This document shows, in pieces, positions 25,001 through 32,507 of a stretch of 45,269 bases of DNA. The position numbers were made by a program, and so were the translations under genes. How positions within the stretch are numbered: position 1 is the first letter of the stretch; each line of letters opens with the position of its first letter. The notes under the pieces were generated by a model, which ran no database searches, was not told where the DNA came from, and saw nothing but the letters and a program-made list of their open reading frames with translations. Origin of the DNA: Pseudomonadota bacterium (GTDB taxonomy: Bacteria > Pseudomonadota > Gammaproteobacteria > Burkholderiales > JABEVD01); NCBI GenBank assembly GCA_021848825.1, contig JAJZTQ010000022.1:1-45269 (forward strand), written 5' to 3'.

Positions 25001-25113
25001 AGCGCTTCTGCGCCATGCTGCGCGGCTTCGACGCTATAGCCCTGGCCTTCAAGCAGCGCCCCAAGATAATAGAGGTTTTCTTCCTTGTCGTCGACGATCA
25101 GGATGTCGGCCAT
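21997..25113 (-). CDS. Receiver-PAS-PAS-GAF-GGDEF-EAL protein (probable c-di-GMP phosphodiesterase)
   Basis: A 1038-residue cytoplasmic protein. Domains in order: receiver (about 1-120, phospho-acceptor in LVVSDLLMPVMDG), coiled coil (145-185), two PAS domains (about 190-310 and 315-440), GAF (about 450-595), GGDEF (about 610-770) and EAL (about 785-1030). The GGDEF signature is altered to VGTDQF, so cyclase activity is unlikely. The EAL motif (AAEALIRW) and DDFGTGFSSLGYL loop are intact, so c-di-GMP hydrolysis is plausible. The start ATG at 25113 lies two bases after the stop of the receiver gene; upstream codons in this frame belong to that gene's region. It is the output end of a three-gene phosphorelay operon. 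Confidence 0.88.
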   Translation of the reverse strand: MADILIVDDKEENLYYLGALLEGQGYSVEAAQHGAEALVKARQAPPSLVVSDLLMPVMDGYTLLRHWKADPRLTDIPFIVYTATYTEREDEQLALNLGADAFILKPCEPDDFLSRIIEVLSHGSPEKRTAIPEKNEEDVLKHYSETLIRKLEEKMLQLEEANRILQLEIAERRAAEAEANFKHMILKTQQDASLDAILVVGENGDILSCNQRFLELWEIPKRMIEEGHEAPLLRLAREKLDHPDAFISRIEYLYSHHDEKSHDELQFRDGRTIDRFSAPITGVDGKYYGRVWFFRDITEQRRALIELEKNESWFRSIFENANTGIASTDAAGNLTRFNEAFRAMLGFDEETLKKMNFTDLTHPEDLGKAMSYFNEVLAGKRNHYHIAKRYVANHGRIIWVDLSASVIREAEGKVTSLVAVIQDITERRKAELRITRLNRVLAVLSQINSLIVRVQKREELFAEACRIATEAGGFRMAMIAIVEDGRIVPIASAGKDEELQASIRTILSSSEGAQKTMVYQAISEKKPVISNDSTNDPRVLFGNKYAESGVNSMAIFPLLVCNEAVGMIALYSEEKEFFHEEELQLLFELTGDISFAIDHIDKQERLNYLAYYDVLTGLANRNLFLDRAGQFVRNAESGGHRLALVIFDLERFKNINDSLGRPVGDALLKQVASWLSEITGDVNLLARVGTDQFALLFPEIRQDVDAARVVEKTLAAFLDHRFMLEATEFRIGVKLGIALFPDDGDDAETLFGNAEAALKMAKKSGDRYLFHRKEMTETVATKLSLENRLRRAIETEEFVLHYQPKLNLSSRKVVAAEALIRWNDPQAGLVYPGKFIPILEETGLIREVGRWALRKAIEDYLRWRESGLSAVRISVNVSPIQLRDPGFVSDIKKKIGVHEHAAEGLELEITESMIMEDVTRAVSSLKQIHDMGVTIAIDDFGTGFSSLGYLSKLPVDALKIDRSFVNEMTARQEGLALVSTIINLAHSLKLNVVAEGVETEDQARLLRLLECDEMQGFLFSKPVPVEIFEAKFMDPRRG

Positions 25114-25115
25114 GC

Positions 25116-25499
25116 TCAGGATTCCTTCTTCTCGGGCTTGAGAAAACGCTCGATTTCTGAAACGAAGGTTTCCGGGTTGATCGGCTTCTCTATGTAGCCG
25201 TTGCAGCCGGCAGCGAGGCATTTTTCCCGGTCTCCAGGCATGGCATAGGATGTCACGGCGATGCAGGGAATATTGCGCAGCGAATCGATGCTGCGCAGCG
25301 CTCTGGCGACAGAATAGCCGTCCATCAGGGGGAGCTGGATGTCGAGCAGGATGAGGTCCATGCCGAGCGTCTTCGCAAGTGCGATGCCGCTTGGCCCATC
25401 CTCAGCGGAGACAACCCTGTAGTCGGCCTTTTCCAGCAGAAATGTCGCAAGATAGCGGTTCTGTTCGTTGTCCTCGATGAGAAGTATGGTGCGACTCAT
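25116..25499 (-). CDS. Single-domain response regulator (CheY/DivK-like)
   Basis: A 127-residue receiver domain without an output domain. The acidic pocket is in LLIEDNEQNR, the phospho-acceptor Asp in LILLDIQLPLMDG, the Thr/Ser in AVTSYAM and the Lys in YIEKPINP, so all catalytic residues are present. It overlaps the histidine kinase stop by four bases upstream and is followed after two bases by the receiver-GGDEF-EAL gene. It probably passes phosphate between the kinase and the large regulator, or competes for it. Confidence 0.92.
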   Translation of the reverse strand: MSRTILLIEDNEQNRYLATFLLEKADYRVVSAEDGPSGIALAKTLGMDLILLDIQLPLMDGYSVARALRSIDSLRNIPCIAVTSYAMPGDREKCLAAGCNGYIEKPINPETFVSEIERFLKPEKKES

Positions 25500-27967
25500 T
25501 GCATCGGCTCCGATCTCAATGGCAGAATGACTGAGAATTCACTTCCTTTACCCCAGGTGCTGGCGGCGCGAATTTCTCCTCCCAGCAGCGAGGAAAGGCG
25601 TCGGCATATGGCGAGCCCCAGCCCTGTTCCTTCGTGCTGGCGCGTCAACCCTGAATCGAGCTGTCGAAACGGTTGGAAAAGGGTATCCAGGTCTTCCTGC
25701 TTGATGCCTATTCCTGTGTCTGAAACCCGGATTTCAACTGCCTCGAAAGGCAAGGCATCGGGCCCGCTCCTTTCAACCCTTTGTGCAGCAAGGGTGATGC
25801 TTCCCGCGTCGGTGAACTTGATCGCATTGTTGAGCAGATTGAGGAGTATCTGCTCCACCCTTCTCTTGTCGCTCAGCATGTCAACCAGTTCCGGCGAGAT
25901 GGATGCATCGAGCGCAATGCCTTTCTTCTCAGCCATGGGGCGAACCGAAGAGAGAACGCGTTCGATTGAAAGGCGAAGATCGAAATGCTCGAGATGGATT
26001 CGCGTCTGGCCGGCCTCTATTTTCGAAATGTCCAGCACGTCATTGATCAATTCGAGAAGATGGCGCGCGCTTCCCTGTACCATTGCCAGCTGCCTGGCTT
26101 GTTCAGGGGTGAGCGGGCCGGCCATCCCCTTGACCAGGATCCCTGTGAATCCGATGATCGAATTGAGTGGGGTGCGGAGCTCATGCGACATGGTGGCGAG
26201 GAAGGCCGACTTGATCCTGTCCGCGGCTTCCGCTCGAAGGAGGGCTGCTTTCAGGTCTGCAGTTCTTTCCGCAACCTGCCTTTCCAGTTCGTCCCTGTGG
26301 TCGAGCAAGGCGGTCTCGGCCTTCTTGCGGTCAGTGATATCCTGGAGCGTCAGGAAAACGAGTTTCCTGCCCCCGGCATAGCTGACCCTCGATCCCGTAT
26401 AGCTGATGATCTTCTCCCAATCCGAGCCGATCCTGTTCACCCTTGCCTGGAAATCGTTCAGCGATTCACCCCGCCTCACCCTGGCGAGAGGCCAGTTTTC
26501 ACTTGGAATCATTTCCCCGTCCAGGGTGTGGAGTTCGAATATTTCCGCGAATTCCCGCTGCCTTCTTCTCCCTTCATCGATGTCTTCGAAACCGAGTATG
26601 CGAAGGGATTCTGGGTTCCAGCGCAAAAGATCGCCATCCGGATCGGCGATGACGAGGCCTTCCCTGAGGTTTTCGACAACGGCTTCGAGCCTTCCCTGCA
26701 TCAGGCGAAACTCGAGCTCAGCCTTCAGCCGTTCTGAAATGTCGATTCCCATGCCGACAAGGCATGGTTTTCCGTCCAGAACGACGCGTCTTCCAGTGAA
26801 ATAGTAGGGCTTGGCGATGCCGTTCTTTGCCAGGAAGGAAGCTTCTATGAAGGATTCCCCTTTTTCGAACACTTCCGCAATCCGCTGTTTCAGCGGTTCC
26901 TTCTCGTTTTCTGGAAAGAAATCGAGAGGATGCATGCGCGAGATCTCATCTCCTGAATAGCCGGAGACTGTTTCGAAGTTCCTGTTCCAGCGAAGGAATC
27001 TTCCTTGGTCGTCATAGAAGTAAAGAATGCCGGGCATGCTCTCGAGCATCGTGTCCGAAAAATGCCGCTCGTTCACGGCTTCTGCTTCCGCCTTCTTGCG
27101 CATCTCTTCCCGGTAGAGATTGTCGAGCGCAAAGGAGATGTCTCCGGCGGCTTCCTTGAGAAGTTCGATCTCCCTGTCCTGGAAGAAATCAGGCTGATCC
27201 GAATAGACGGTGAGCGCGCCCCTCACTTTGCTGTTTTCGCTGATGGGGAATACTGCGGAGGCCCTGAAGCCCCATTTCATGATCTCACGACGCCATGGCA
27301 GGGTGGCGGGATCGTTCACCATGTCGTTGCTGATGTATGGAATGCCGGTGCGGAAGGCAGTTCCTGTCGGACCCCGGCCCTCGGGCCGATCGTCGCCGTA
27401 GACCTCGATGCCTCGGATATAGCCCGATCCTTCCCCCCATACCGCAACAGGCATGATCCTGCCGGTTTCGGGGTCATGCCAGCCTATCCATGCCATGATG
27501 AATCCGCCATGCTCTATCAGAACCTGGCAGATCTTCAGGAAAAGCTCATCCCGTCCGGTGGTCCAGACGATGGCCTGGTTGACCTGGCTGAGCGCGGCGT
27601 AAAGCCTCGTCATTCGCGAGGCTTCCAATTCCCTTGTCTTCTGTGCGGTGATGTCTCTCAAGAATCCGGCGAAACGGCCATCCGGCATGGCTGCAATGCT
27701 CGCCTCAGCACAGAATCGCGCTCCGTCTGAGCGCTCGATTGCCATTTCCCTTGATTCGAACGGCTGACATTCTTCCCTCAGGAAACCCGACACGGAAGAG
27801 CCGATCAGCGCTTCCCTTTCATGGCCGAGCATTGCGCACAGCTTGGCGTTGGCATCCAGAATGAGGCCTTCCTTGTCGCAAACGAACATGCCCACCGGCG
27901 CATGTTCGAAATACGCATGGTGATGCGTTTTCCCGGCCTCAGGGCAAACGGCTGGTTCCGACTTCAT
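25496..27967 (-). CDS. Multi-PAS/GAF soluble histidine kinase
   Basis: An 823-residue sensor kinase without membrane segments, so a cytoplasmic input is expected. It has PAS (about 15-120), GAF (about 135-285), two more PAS domains (about 300-415 and 420-540), a coiled coil, a HisKA domain with the phospho-His in MSHELRTPLNSIIGF (about residue 595) and a HATPase_c domain with N box (LLNLLNNAIKF), G1 box (VSDTGIGI) and G2 box (GTGLGLAICRRL). It is first in the leftward operon with two receiver proteins and has a promoter candidate just upstream. The ligand of the PAS/GAF domains is unknown. Confidence 0.92.
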   Translation of the reverse strand: MKSEPAVCPEAGKTHHHAYFEHAPVGMFVCDKEGLILDANAKLCAMLGHEREALIGSSVSGFLREECQPFESREMAIERSDGARFCAEASIAAMPDGRFAGFLRDITAQKTRELEASRMTRLYAALSQVNQAIVWTTGRDELFLKICQVLIEHGGFIMAWIGWHDPETGRIMPVAVWGEGSGYIRGIEVYGDDRPEGRGPTGTAFRTGIPYISNDMVNDPATLPWRREIMKWGFRASAVFPISENSKVRGALTVYSDQPDFFQDREIELLKEAAGDISFALDNLYREEMRKKAEAEAVNERHFSDTMLESMPGILYFYDDQGRFLRWNRNFETVSGYSGDEISRMHPLDFFPENEKEPLKQRIAEVFEKGESFIEASFLAKNGIAKPYYFTGRRVVLDGKPCLVGMGIDISERLKAELEFRLMQGRLEAVVENLREGLVIADPDGDLLRWNPESLRILGFEDIDEGRRRQREFAEIFELHTLDGEMIPSENWPLARVRRGESLNDFQARVNRIGSDWEKIISYTGSRVSYAGGRKLVFLTLQDITDRKKAETALLDHRDELERQVAERTADLKAALLRAEAADRIKSAFLATMSHELRTPLNSIIGFTGILVKGMAGPLTPEQARQLAMVQGSARHLLELINDVLDISKIEAGQTRIHLEHFDLRLSIERVLSSVRPMAEKKGIALDASISPELVDMLSDKRRVEQILLNLLNNAIKFTDAGSITLAAQRVERSGPDALPFEAVEIRVSDTGIGIKQEDLDTLFQPFRQLDSGLTRQHEGTGLGLAICRRLSSLLGGEIRAASTWGKGSEFSVILPLRSEPMQ

Positions 27968-27994
27968 TCATCCTCGCAAGAGGCGGACTGCGTT

Positions 27995-28023
27995 TTTATA
28001 AATTGGCGCATATCTCAAGTAAA
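27995..28023 (-). promoter_or_regulatory. Candidate promoter of the histidine kinase operon
   Basis: On the minus strand TTTACT (28023-28018) and TATAAA (28000-27995) are 17 bases apart. Transcription would start near 27988, about 20 bases before the kinase ATG. The rest of the 28024-28153 interval holds an imperfect GC-rich inverted repeat (CCGCCTTG with CAAGGGCGG, about 28031-28053) and nothing else I can recognise. Confidence 0.45.
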
Positions 28024-28153
28024 ACCCATACCGCCTTGCTGCGTCAAGGGCGGATACGGCCCTCTTTGAATTTCCTTCCAAACTGTGCAATATTGGAATT
28101 TCGGGCCAGAATGTATCTGCGTTTCGATGATCCACGGCCGCCGGAAAGGGAAC

Positions 28154-28288
28154 ATGAGCGAATTCAAGAAAAAGGGCTATCTCTGCGTGCCTGACCTGAT
28201 CGAAACTTCGGCCGGATTATGTTCTAGAATTTTTTCATGGGCTCTGCGGCAAGCGATGCCGCGGTGTCTTCGAAATTTCTTCCATTAG
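28154..28288 (+). pseudogene. N-terminal remnant of a PhyH-type 2-oxoglutarate dioxygenase
   Basis: A 44-codon open frame with a good ribosome binding site (GGAAAGGGA before the ATG). The first 30 or so residues (FKKKGYLCVPDLIETSAGL, then CSRIFSWALRQ) look like the N-terminus of phytanoyl-CoA dioxygenase (PhyH) family proteins, which begin with a phrase close to FxxxGYLxVPDLL. The frame stops after 44 codons, before any metal-binding residue, so it is a remnant. A C-terminal PhyH fragment is found in the same orientation at 34.5-34.8 kb, on the other side of the lasso-like and collar genes. It could instead be a small real peptide; the family resemblance is from memory, not from a search. Confidence 0.5.
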
Positions 28289-28297
28289 GGGGATATC

Positions 28298-28606
28298 GTG
28301 AATTATGCAGGAGAAGAGTTGTTTTCAATTTCGGCCTTAGATCGCGTGGTCAGGAGCGCTTCTTGCCTCTCTGCTGAAGTCGGCAATGAAACGGTGCTGA
28401 TGAGCGTCGAAAACGGGTGCTATGGCGGACTCGACGACATCGGCAGCGACATCTGGCGGCGGCTGGAAAAGTCGGTTTCGGTCGCTGAGCTTTGTGGCGC
28501 CCTCGCGTCATGCTACGATGCCTCGCGCGACGCCATCGAGAAGGATGTCCTTGCCTTTCTCGAGGCCCTGCGTCAGAAAGAGATGATTGAAGTCTTGCGG
28601 GGATGA
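28298..28606 (+). CDS. PqqD-family protein (RiPP recognition element, B1-like)
   Basis: A 102-residue protein of the PqqD fold: strands LDRVVRSASCLSAEVGNETVLMSVENGCYGGLDDIGSDIWRRLE, then helices ending AFLEALRQKEMIEVL. The central YxGLDxIGxxIWxxLE signature is that of PqqD proteins that bind leader peptides in RiPP pathways (B1 in lasso systems) and of the PqqD partner in the HPr-rel-A gene set. The GTG start has AGGGGGA upstream. The stop overlaps the kinase start (ATGA), and that gene overlaps the sulfotransferase in the same way, so all three are coupled. In a lasso pathway its job would be to present the 48-residue precursor encoded at 32.3 kb. Confidence 0.85.
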   Translation: MNYAGEELFSISALDRVVRSASCLSAEVGNETVLMSVENGCYGGLDDIGSDIWRRLEKSVSVAELCGALASCYDASRDAIEKDVLAFLEALRQKEMIEVLRG

Positions 28607-29538
28607 GCCTGGCCTCTATCGAAGAAAGGGATTACCAACTCTACGGCTGGCGGGTGCGGTCTGCGCTTTCGTTGCCACAGGCCTTGGCCTGGGATGGGCC
28701 AGACCGCCAGGTCGATGTCGAAATCCGTCTGGGCGAAGTGCCCGAGGAACTTGCCGACTCCGTCCTTTCGACGCCTTTCCTGCAAATAGCCGCTAATGGC
28801 GATTGTAGGCTCGAAGTGAAAGCCGCAGCGCGCTATTTCGTTCGCCAGGGAAAGGAAGTGGTTGTGCAGCCGGCAAACGGTGCGAGCATGGCTGAAATCT
28901 CCGTTTTCCTTCTCGGTTCCGTCATCGGACTGCTTTGCCATCAGCGCGGCATTTTCCCGCTGCACGCTTCCTGCGTCCGCGTCGGTGACGGGGCCGTGGC
29001 CTTCTGCGGTCCTTCCGGCGCAGGAAAGTCGACCATGGCGGCATCGCTGGTGCGCCGCGGACATGCCCTGCTCTGCGACGACATCACGGTAGTAGACCCC
29101 TTCGCTCCCGGCGGGCCCCAGGTTCATCCTGCGATGCCGAGAATGCGGCTTTGGCGCGATTCGCTGGAAGCGCTTCAGGTTCCGATTGACCCGTTGCAGA
29201 GAGATAGGATAGAACTGGAAAAGTATGTCTTGCCCGCGAAGGAAATAGGAGCTTTTTCGAAGGAGCCGGTGCCGCTCAGAACGATCTTTTTGCTGCGGTC
29301 CGCGAATTCGTCCAAACTGGAAGGGGTGACATCGAAGCCGGCCATGGAAACCGTCTTCGAGCTGATGAGGCAGGTCTACCGGCGGCGCCAGGCCGACATT
29401 CTGGGGCGCAAAGCCGGTCTTTTCCAAAGCGCGACGAAGATCGTTGATGCGGTGCCGGTATTGAGCCTTGCCCGACAACTCGATTTCGGGCTGATGGATG
29501 AGGTGGAGGCTAGGGTGAAGGAGCTGGTCGCACCATGA
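28603..29538 (+). CDS. HPr kinase-like protein (HprK-related kinase A type)
   Basis: A 311-residue protein whose central region resembles the catalytic core of HPr serine kinase/phosphorylase: HASCVRVGDGAVAFCGPSGAGKSTMA (His121, P-loop GPSGAGKS at 136-143) and ALLCDDITVV (Asp160-Asp161). It lacks the N-terminal HPr kinase domain. The family sits beside PqqD proteins in the HPr-rel-A gene set, and related kinases (PadeK of the paeninodin cluster) phosphorylate the C-terminal Ser side chain of lasso precursors. The candidate precursor here ends in Ser, which fits. The substrate is therefore inferred, not shown. Confidence 0.8.
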   Translation: MSLASIEERDYQLYGWRVRSALSLPQALAWDGPDRQVDVEIRLGEVPEELADSVLSTPFLQIAANGDCRLEVKAAARYFVRQGKEVVVQPANGASMAEISVFLLGSVIGLLCHQRGIFPLHASCVRVGDGAVAFCGPSGAGKSTMAASLVRRGHALLCDDITVVDPFAPGGPQVHPAMPRMRLWRDSLEALQVPIDPLQRDRIELEKYVLPAKEIGAFSKEPVPLRTIFLLRSANSSKLEGVTSKPAMETVFELMRQVYRRRQADILGRKAGLFQSATKIVDAVPVLSLARQLDFGLMDEVEARVKELVAP

Positions 29539-30368
29539 CCGGGTTGTCTCTTCTCTCTTCTTATCCGAAATCCGGCAATACCTGGCTGCGCGCAGTCCTT
29601 TCCGAAATCGTGGGTGCGCCCCTTCAGCTGCATCGGGGCTTGCCGTTCAATGTCTCGGCAAATCGTCATTATTTCGACGAATTGATGGGGATCGATTCCT
29701 CCGATCTCACCGAGCCGGAAATTGATGTCGTTCGAGCTGATTATTGCCGCGCGCTGGCAGCCGCAACAGACCTGCCGCGCATCTGGAAAGTCCACGACTG
29801 CTTCTATTCTCCCGGACAGGATCTCGATCCGCCCTTTCCTCCCGAAGCACCTGTTTCGGTCACGTACATCGTGCGAGATCCACGCGACATCGCAGTCTCG
29901 CTGGCGAATCATTTCGACAAGTCGATCGACGAAGCCATAGCCTGCATGCAAGACAGGGAACTGCGATTGGCACGCGCCGGCCCGAAGTTGAAACCGCAGC
30001 TTTCCCAGTATCTTTCAACCTGGAGCGATCACGTCGAAAGCTGGCTCGACGCTCCGGGAATAAGATTGCACCTTGTGCGCTACGAGGACATGGTCGCCAA
30101 GCCCGAAGAGGCTTTCGCGGCTGTACTGCATTTTCTCGGAATCGAATTCGACTCCGCAAAACTCTCACAGGCGCTGAGCGCATGCCGCTTCGACGCCCTG
30201 CAGGCCATCGAAGCGGCAGAGGGCTTCAGTGAGCGACTTCCCGGAGTGGCCAAATTCTTCCGGAGGGGGGTGGCCGGCGGCTGGCGCGACAGCCTGACGG
30301 AAGACCAGGTGAATCGCATAGAGATGGCGCACGCGCAGGTGATGAGGCGGCTCGGGTATCTTGCATGA
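29535..30368 (+). CDS. Sulfotransferase 1 (PAPS-dependent)
   Basis: A 277-residue cytosolic-type sulfotransferase. SSYPKSGNTWLRAVL near the N-terminus is the 5'-phosphosulfate loop, YIVRDPRDIAVSLANHF the 3'-phosphate site, and the C-terminal FFRRGVAGGWRDSLTEDQ matches the RKG-containing loop region (here RRGVAGGW). The catalytic His is probably in KVHDCFYSPG. It overlaps the kinase gene by four bases, so sulfation is likely part of the same pathway as the PqqD protein and kinase. Candidate acceptors are Ser, Thr or Tyr in the precursor core, or another product. It converges with the cyclase gene 10 bases downstream. Confidence 0.85.
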   Translation: MTGLSLLSSYPKSGNTWLRAVLSEIVGAPLQLHRGLPFNVSANRHYFDELMGIDSSDLTEPEIDVVRADYCRALAAATDLPRIWKVHDCFYSPGQDLDPPFPPEAPVSVTYIVRDPRDIAVSLANHFDKSIDEAIACMQDRELRLARAGPKLKPQLSQYLSTWSDHVESWLDAPGIRLHLVRYEDMVAKPEEAFAAVLHFLGIEFDSAKLSQALSACRFDALQAIEAAEGFSERLPGVAKFFRRGVAGGWRDSLTEDQVNRIEMAHAQVMRRLGYLA

Positions 30369-30378
30369 GATCGGCAGC

Positions 30379-32241
30379 TTATTCCATGGTCCTGATGAAG
30401 ACGCCTGCAGCCAGGCTGCGGACCAGTCCCCCATAACGGCCAAGGGTTTTGGCTTGCCGCCAATCCGCGTTTGGCAGCGCTTCGAGCAGTTTCCTCATCC
30501 GCGGCAAGTCGAGGTAATGCTGCGACAGCCTGTTCGCTTCGAGGCGATCGAGCTCGGCCCGAAGATCTGGCAGCTGTGCTTGCAGGGTCATGTGCCAGTC
30601 CGCCGACTGCATTCCTCTGCGGCCGTTGGAGAGGATTTCCTCTGGCAAAATCCCTTTCATGGCTCGCTTGATCAGGGATCGCGGCTCTCCTAGCCGCAGA
30701 TACTGCTCTTCAGGAATGGAAAAGCAAAGCTCGACCAGCCGCTTGTCCGCAGTGGGGTCGCAAACATGATGACCAAACTGGCGTCTGGTCCCGGAAACGG
30801 CTATTCCGGCGTCACCGCGCCTGAACATCAGCATACGCAAAAGACGGCCGTCAGTGCCGGCGAGGTAACTGTTGTCGAGCCCCTTCTCGCGATACCGTTT
30901 TTCCACTCCGCTGCTCTGGGCAAAGCCATGATTGATGCAACAGAAATCGTATAATCCAGGATCCGTTTCCTTGTGCAGGGCACGGCGAATGCCTTTGCGC
31001 AAGGAGAGAGGGAGGAATGGGCCGATCGTTTTCATGCCCAGGTTTCCCCAGGACGATCCTGACCGGCGCAACCGAAGGATTTCACGGCTCAAGGAAGGCA
31101 GTCTCCCGCTCTTCAGCAGCGTAGGCAGCAGAAGCATCCCGTCGTAACTGATCGTGGCGTTGCCAGCCTGCCCGGTCAGAAGAACTGTGGCGCTTCGTTG
31201 TTGCGCTTCCTTCTGTATCGCACTCCACCAAGTGACATTGGTACTGCCCACCTGCGGGCTTTCAGTGATGCGAACGCCATCCTCTATTGCCGGAAGCAGC
31301 GGATGCGCATTGTCGGGGACCAGGATATGTTCGATGTTGGGATACATGCGCGCCAGGGTTGCGGCAAGCGGCCCTTCATCGCATAGGCGATGAGGATAAC
31401 CGGCGGCATCGAAACCGGGCTGAGGCACTGCAGTGAAGGCTGTCAGGGTGCGCCCCTGCCTCATCAGCTGCCTCGCCGCCAGGGCGGCAACGGTCGGGCT
31501 GTCCAGTCCTGCGCTCAAGGTGCACGCAACCTGGCCTTCGGAAGGGATGCGGCAGTTCACCGCTTCTTCCAACGATTCGAGCAAAGCCTCGGCATAGTCC
31601 TCATGGCGGCGAAGACGGAGCAGAGGCTTTTCCTCAGGCCGCCAGTAGCGATGGAGGCGCATTCCGTTGCCTTCGGCAATCAGGATATGTCCGGGAGGCA
31701 CCCGGTTGACTCCCTTGTGGAAGGTCTTTGTGTGGGGCCTGGGTTGCCTCGCCAGCCATTCGGCCAGCATTTCCTCATCGACTTCCCTTGAAATTCCGGA
31801 AAGGGCGAACAATTCATGCGGTTCGCAAGCGAAATGGAATGCATCGGGCGCATCATGATAAACGAGCGGCATTCTGCCGAAGACATCGCGCCCGAGCAGA
31901 AGCCTTCCCTTGCCGCCATCCCACAGCGCGCAGCAGAAATCGCCTGCGAAACGGTCGAGAAAATCGGGTCCCCATTTAAGATAAGCGGCAAGCAGCAGGT
32001 TCGCGTCGCCTTTGGCGGAATCGATCTCGCACATGAGATCGGGCCGGTTGTCCAGCCTTCCCCGGAACAGGGCGGCGACATCGCCTTCTGCGGAAAAGCT
32101 TGCATCAACGCCGTAGCCCAAAACAAGGGAGCCGCTAGTCCAGCGCCGCAAGGGAAAAGTCAGCTGAGGGGAATGGACATCGAAGGAACGAACTTCGGGG
32201 TTTGAATGGCCGAATTTCGAGAGGCTTCCGGCGATGGTCAT
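30379..32241 (-). CDS. Asparagine synthetase-like protein, probable lasso macrolactam cyclase
   Basis: A 620-residue two-domain protein of the asparagine synthase B fold. The N-terminal domain resembles a glutamine amidotransferase type 2 domain but begins MTIAGSLSKFG, with no Cys at position 2, so it cannot use glutamine; lasso cyclases (C proteins) share this loss. The C-terminal domain has the ATP-pyrophosphatase signature as SAGLDSPT (243-250). Lasso cyclases adenylate an Asp or Glu side chain and close the ring with the core N-terminus. The gene starts 14 bases after the 48-residue precursor gene on the same strand. The usual partner peptidase B2 is not seen nearby, so a standard asparagine synthetase paralogue with another role is possible. 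Confidence 0.8.
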   Translation of the reverse strand: MTIAGSLSKFGHSNPEVRSFDVHSPQLTFPLRRWTSGSLVLGYGVDASFSAEGDVAALFRGRLDNRPDLMCEIDSAKGDANLLLAAYLKWGPDFLDRFAGDFCCALWDGGKGRLLLGRDVFGRMPLVYHDAPDAFHFACEPHELFALSGISREVDEEMLAEWLARQPRPHTKTFHKGVNRVPPGHILIAEGNGMRLHRYWRPEEKPLLRLRRHEDYAEALLESLEEAVNCRIPSEGQVACTLSAGLDSPTVAALAARQLMRQGRTLTAFTAVPQPGFDAAGYPHRLCDEGPLAATLARMYPNIEHILVPDNAHPLLPAIEDGVRITESPQVGSTNVTWWSAIQKEAQQRSATVLLTGQAGNATISYDGMLLLPTLLKSGRLPSLSREILRLRRSGSSWGNLGMKTIGPFLPLSLRKGIRRALHKETDPGLYDFCCINHGFAQSSGVEKRYREKGLDNSYLAGTDGRLLRMLMFRRGDAGIAVSGTRRQFGHHVCDPTADKRLVELCFSIPEEQYLRLGEPRSLIKRAMKGILPEEILSNGRRGMQSADWHMTLQAQLPDLRAELDRLEANRLSQHYLDLPRMRKLLEALPNADWRQAKTLGRYGGLVRSLAAGVFIRTME

Positions 32242-32255
32242 GAGGCATTGATCGA

Positions 32256-32402
32256 TCAGGAAAGACTTGGGTAGGTAAGGGCACCATCGCCATGGCTACC
32301 GGCTATACTGAGTTTCGTTTCCCGCATGTCGAGCCAGCGCACTTCAGGCGCATGCCAGGGCTTGCGCTGGGTTTCCGTGTCTTGTCGTGCCTCTTCTTCC
32401 AT
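32256..32402 (-). CDS. Candidate lasso peptide precursor (48 residues)
   Basis: The start ATG at 32402 has TTGGAGAG just upstream; a longer reading to 32477 lacks this support. The leader (residues 1-30) has PWHAPEV, matching the aromatic-x-x-Pro-x-hydrophobic motif bound by B1 proteins, and ends ETK, with Thr at the penultimate position as in MccJ25. The core would be LSIAGSHGDGALTYPSLS (31-48): Asp at core position 9 gives a nine-residue ring, leaving a nine-residue tail with Thr, Tyr and a C-terminal Ser. A kinase and a sulfotransferase are nearby. A weak promoter (TTGACT, 17 bases, CATGAT; 32447-32419) is possible, or the gene is read with the collar genes upstream (105-base gap). Confidence 0.72.
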   Translation of the reverse strand: MEEEARQDTETQRKPWHAPEVRWLDMRETKLSIAGSHGDGALTYPSLS

Positions 32403-32507
32403 TCGCTCTCCAACTTTCATCATGAAGATCGTGAATATCTGAGTCAATTTGCATGACCTGCTCCCATGATAGATCAAGAAACCATGGTTCGCAAATGCAG
32501 GACTGCA

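Noticed and set aside
28154-28288. A second lasso precursor peptide
   Set aside because: The Y-x-x-x-P spacing is off, there is no penultimate leader Thr before a plausible core with Asp/Glu at position 7-9, and the sequence fits a PhyH N-terminus better.
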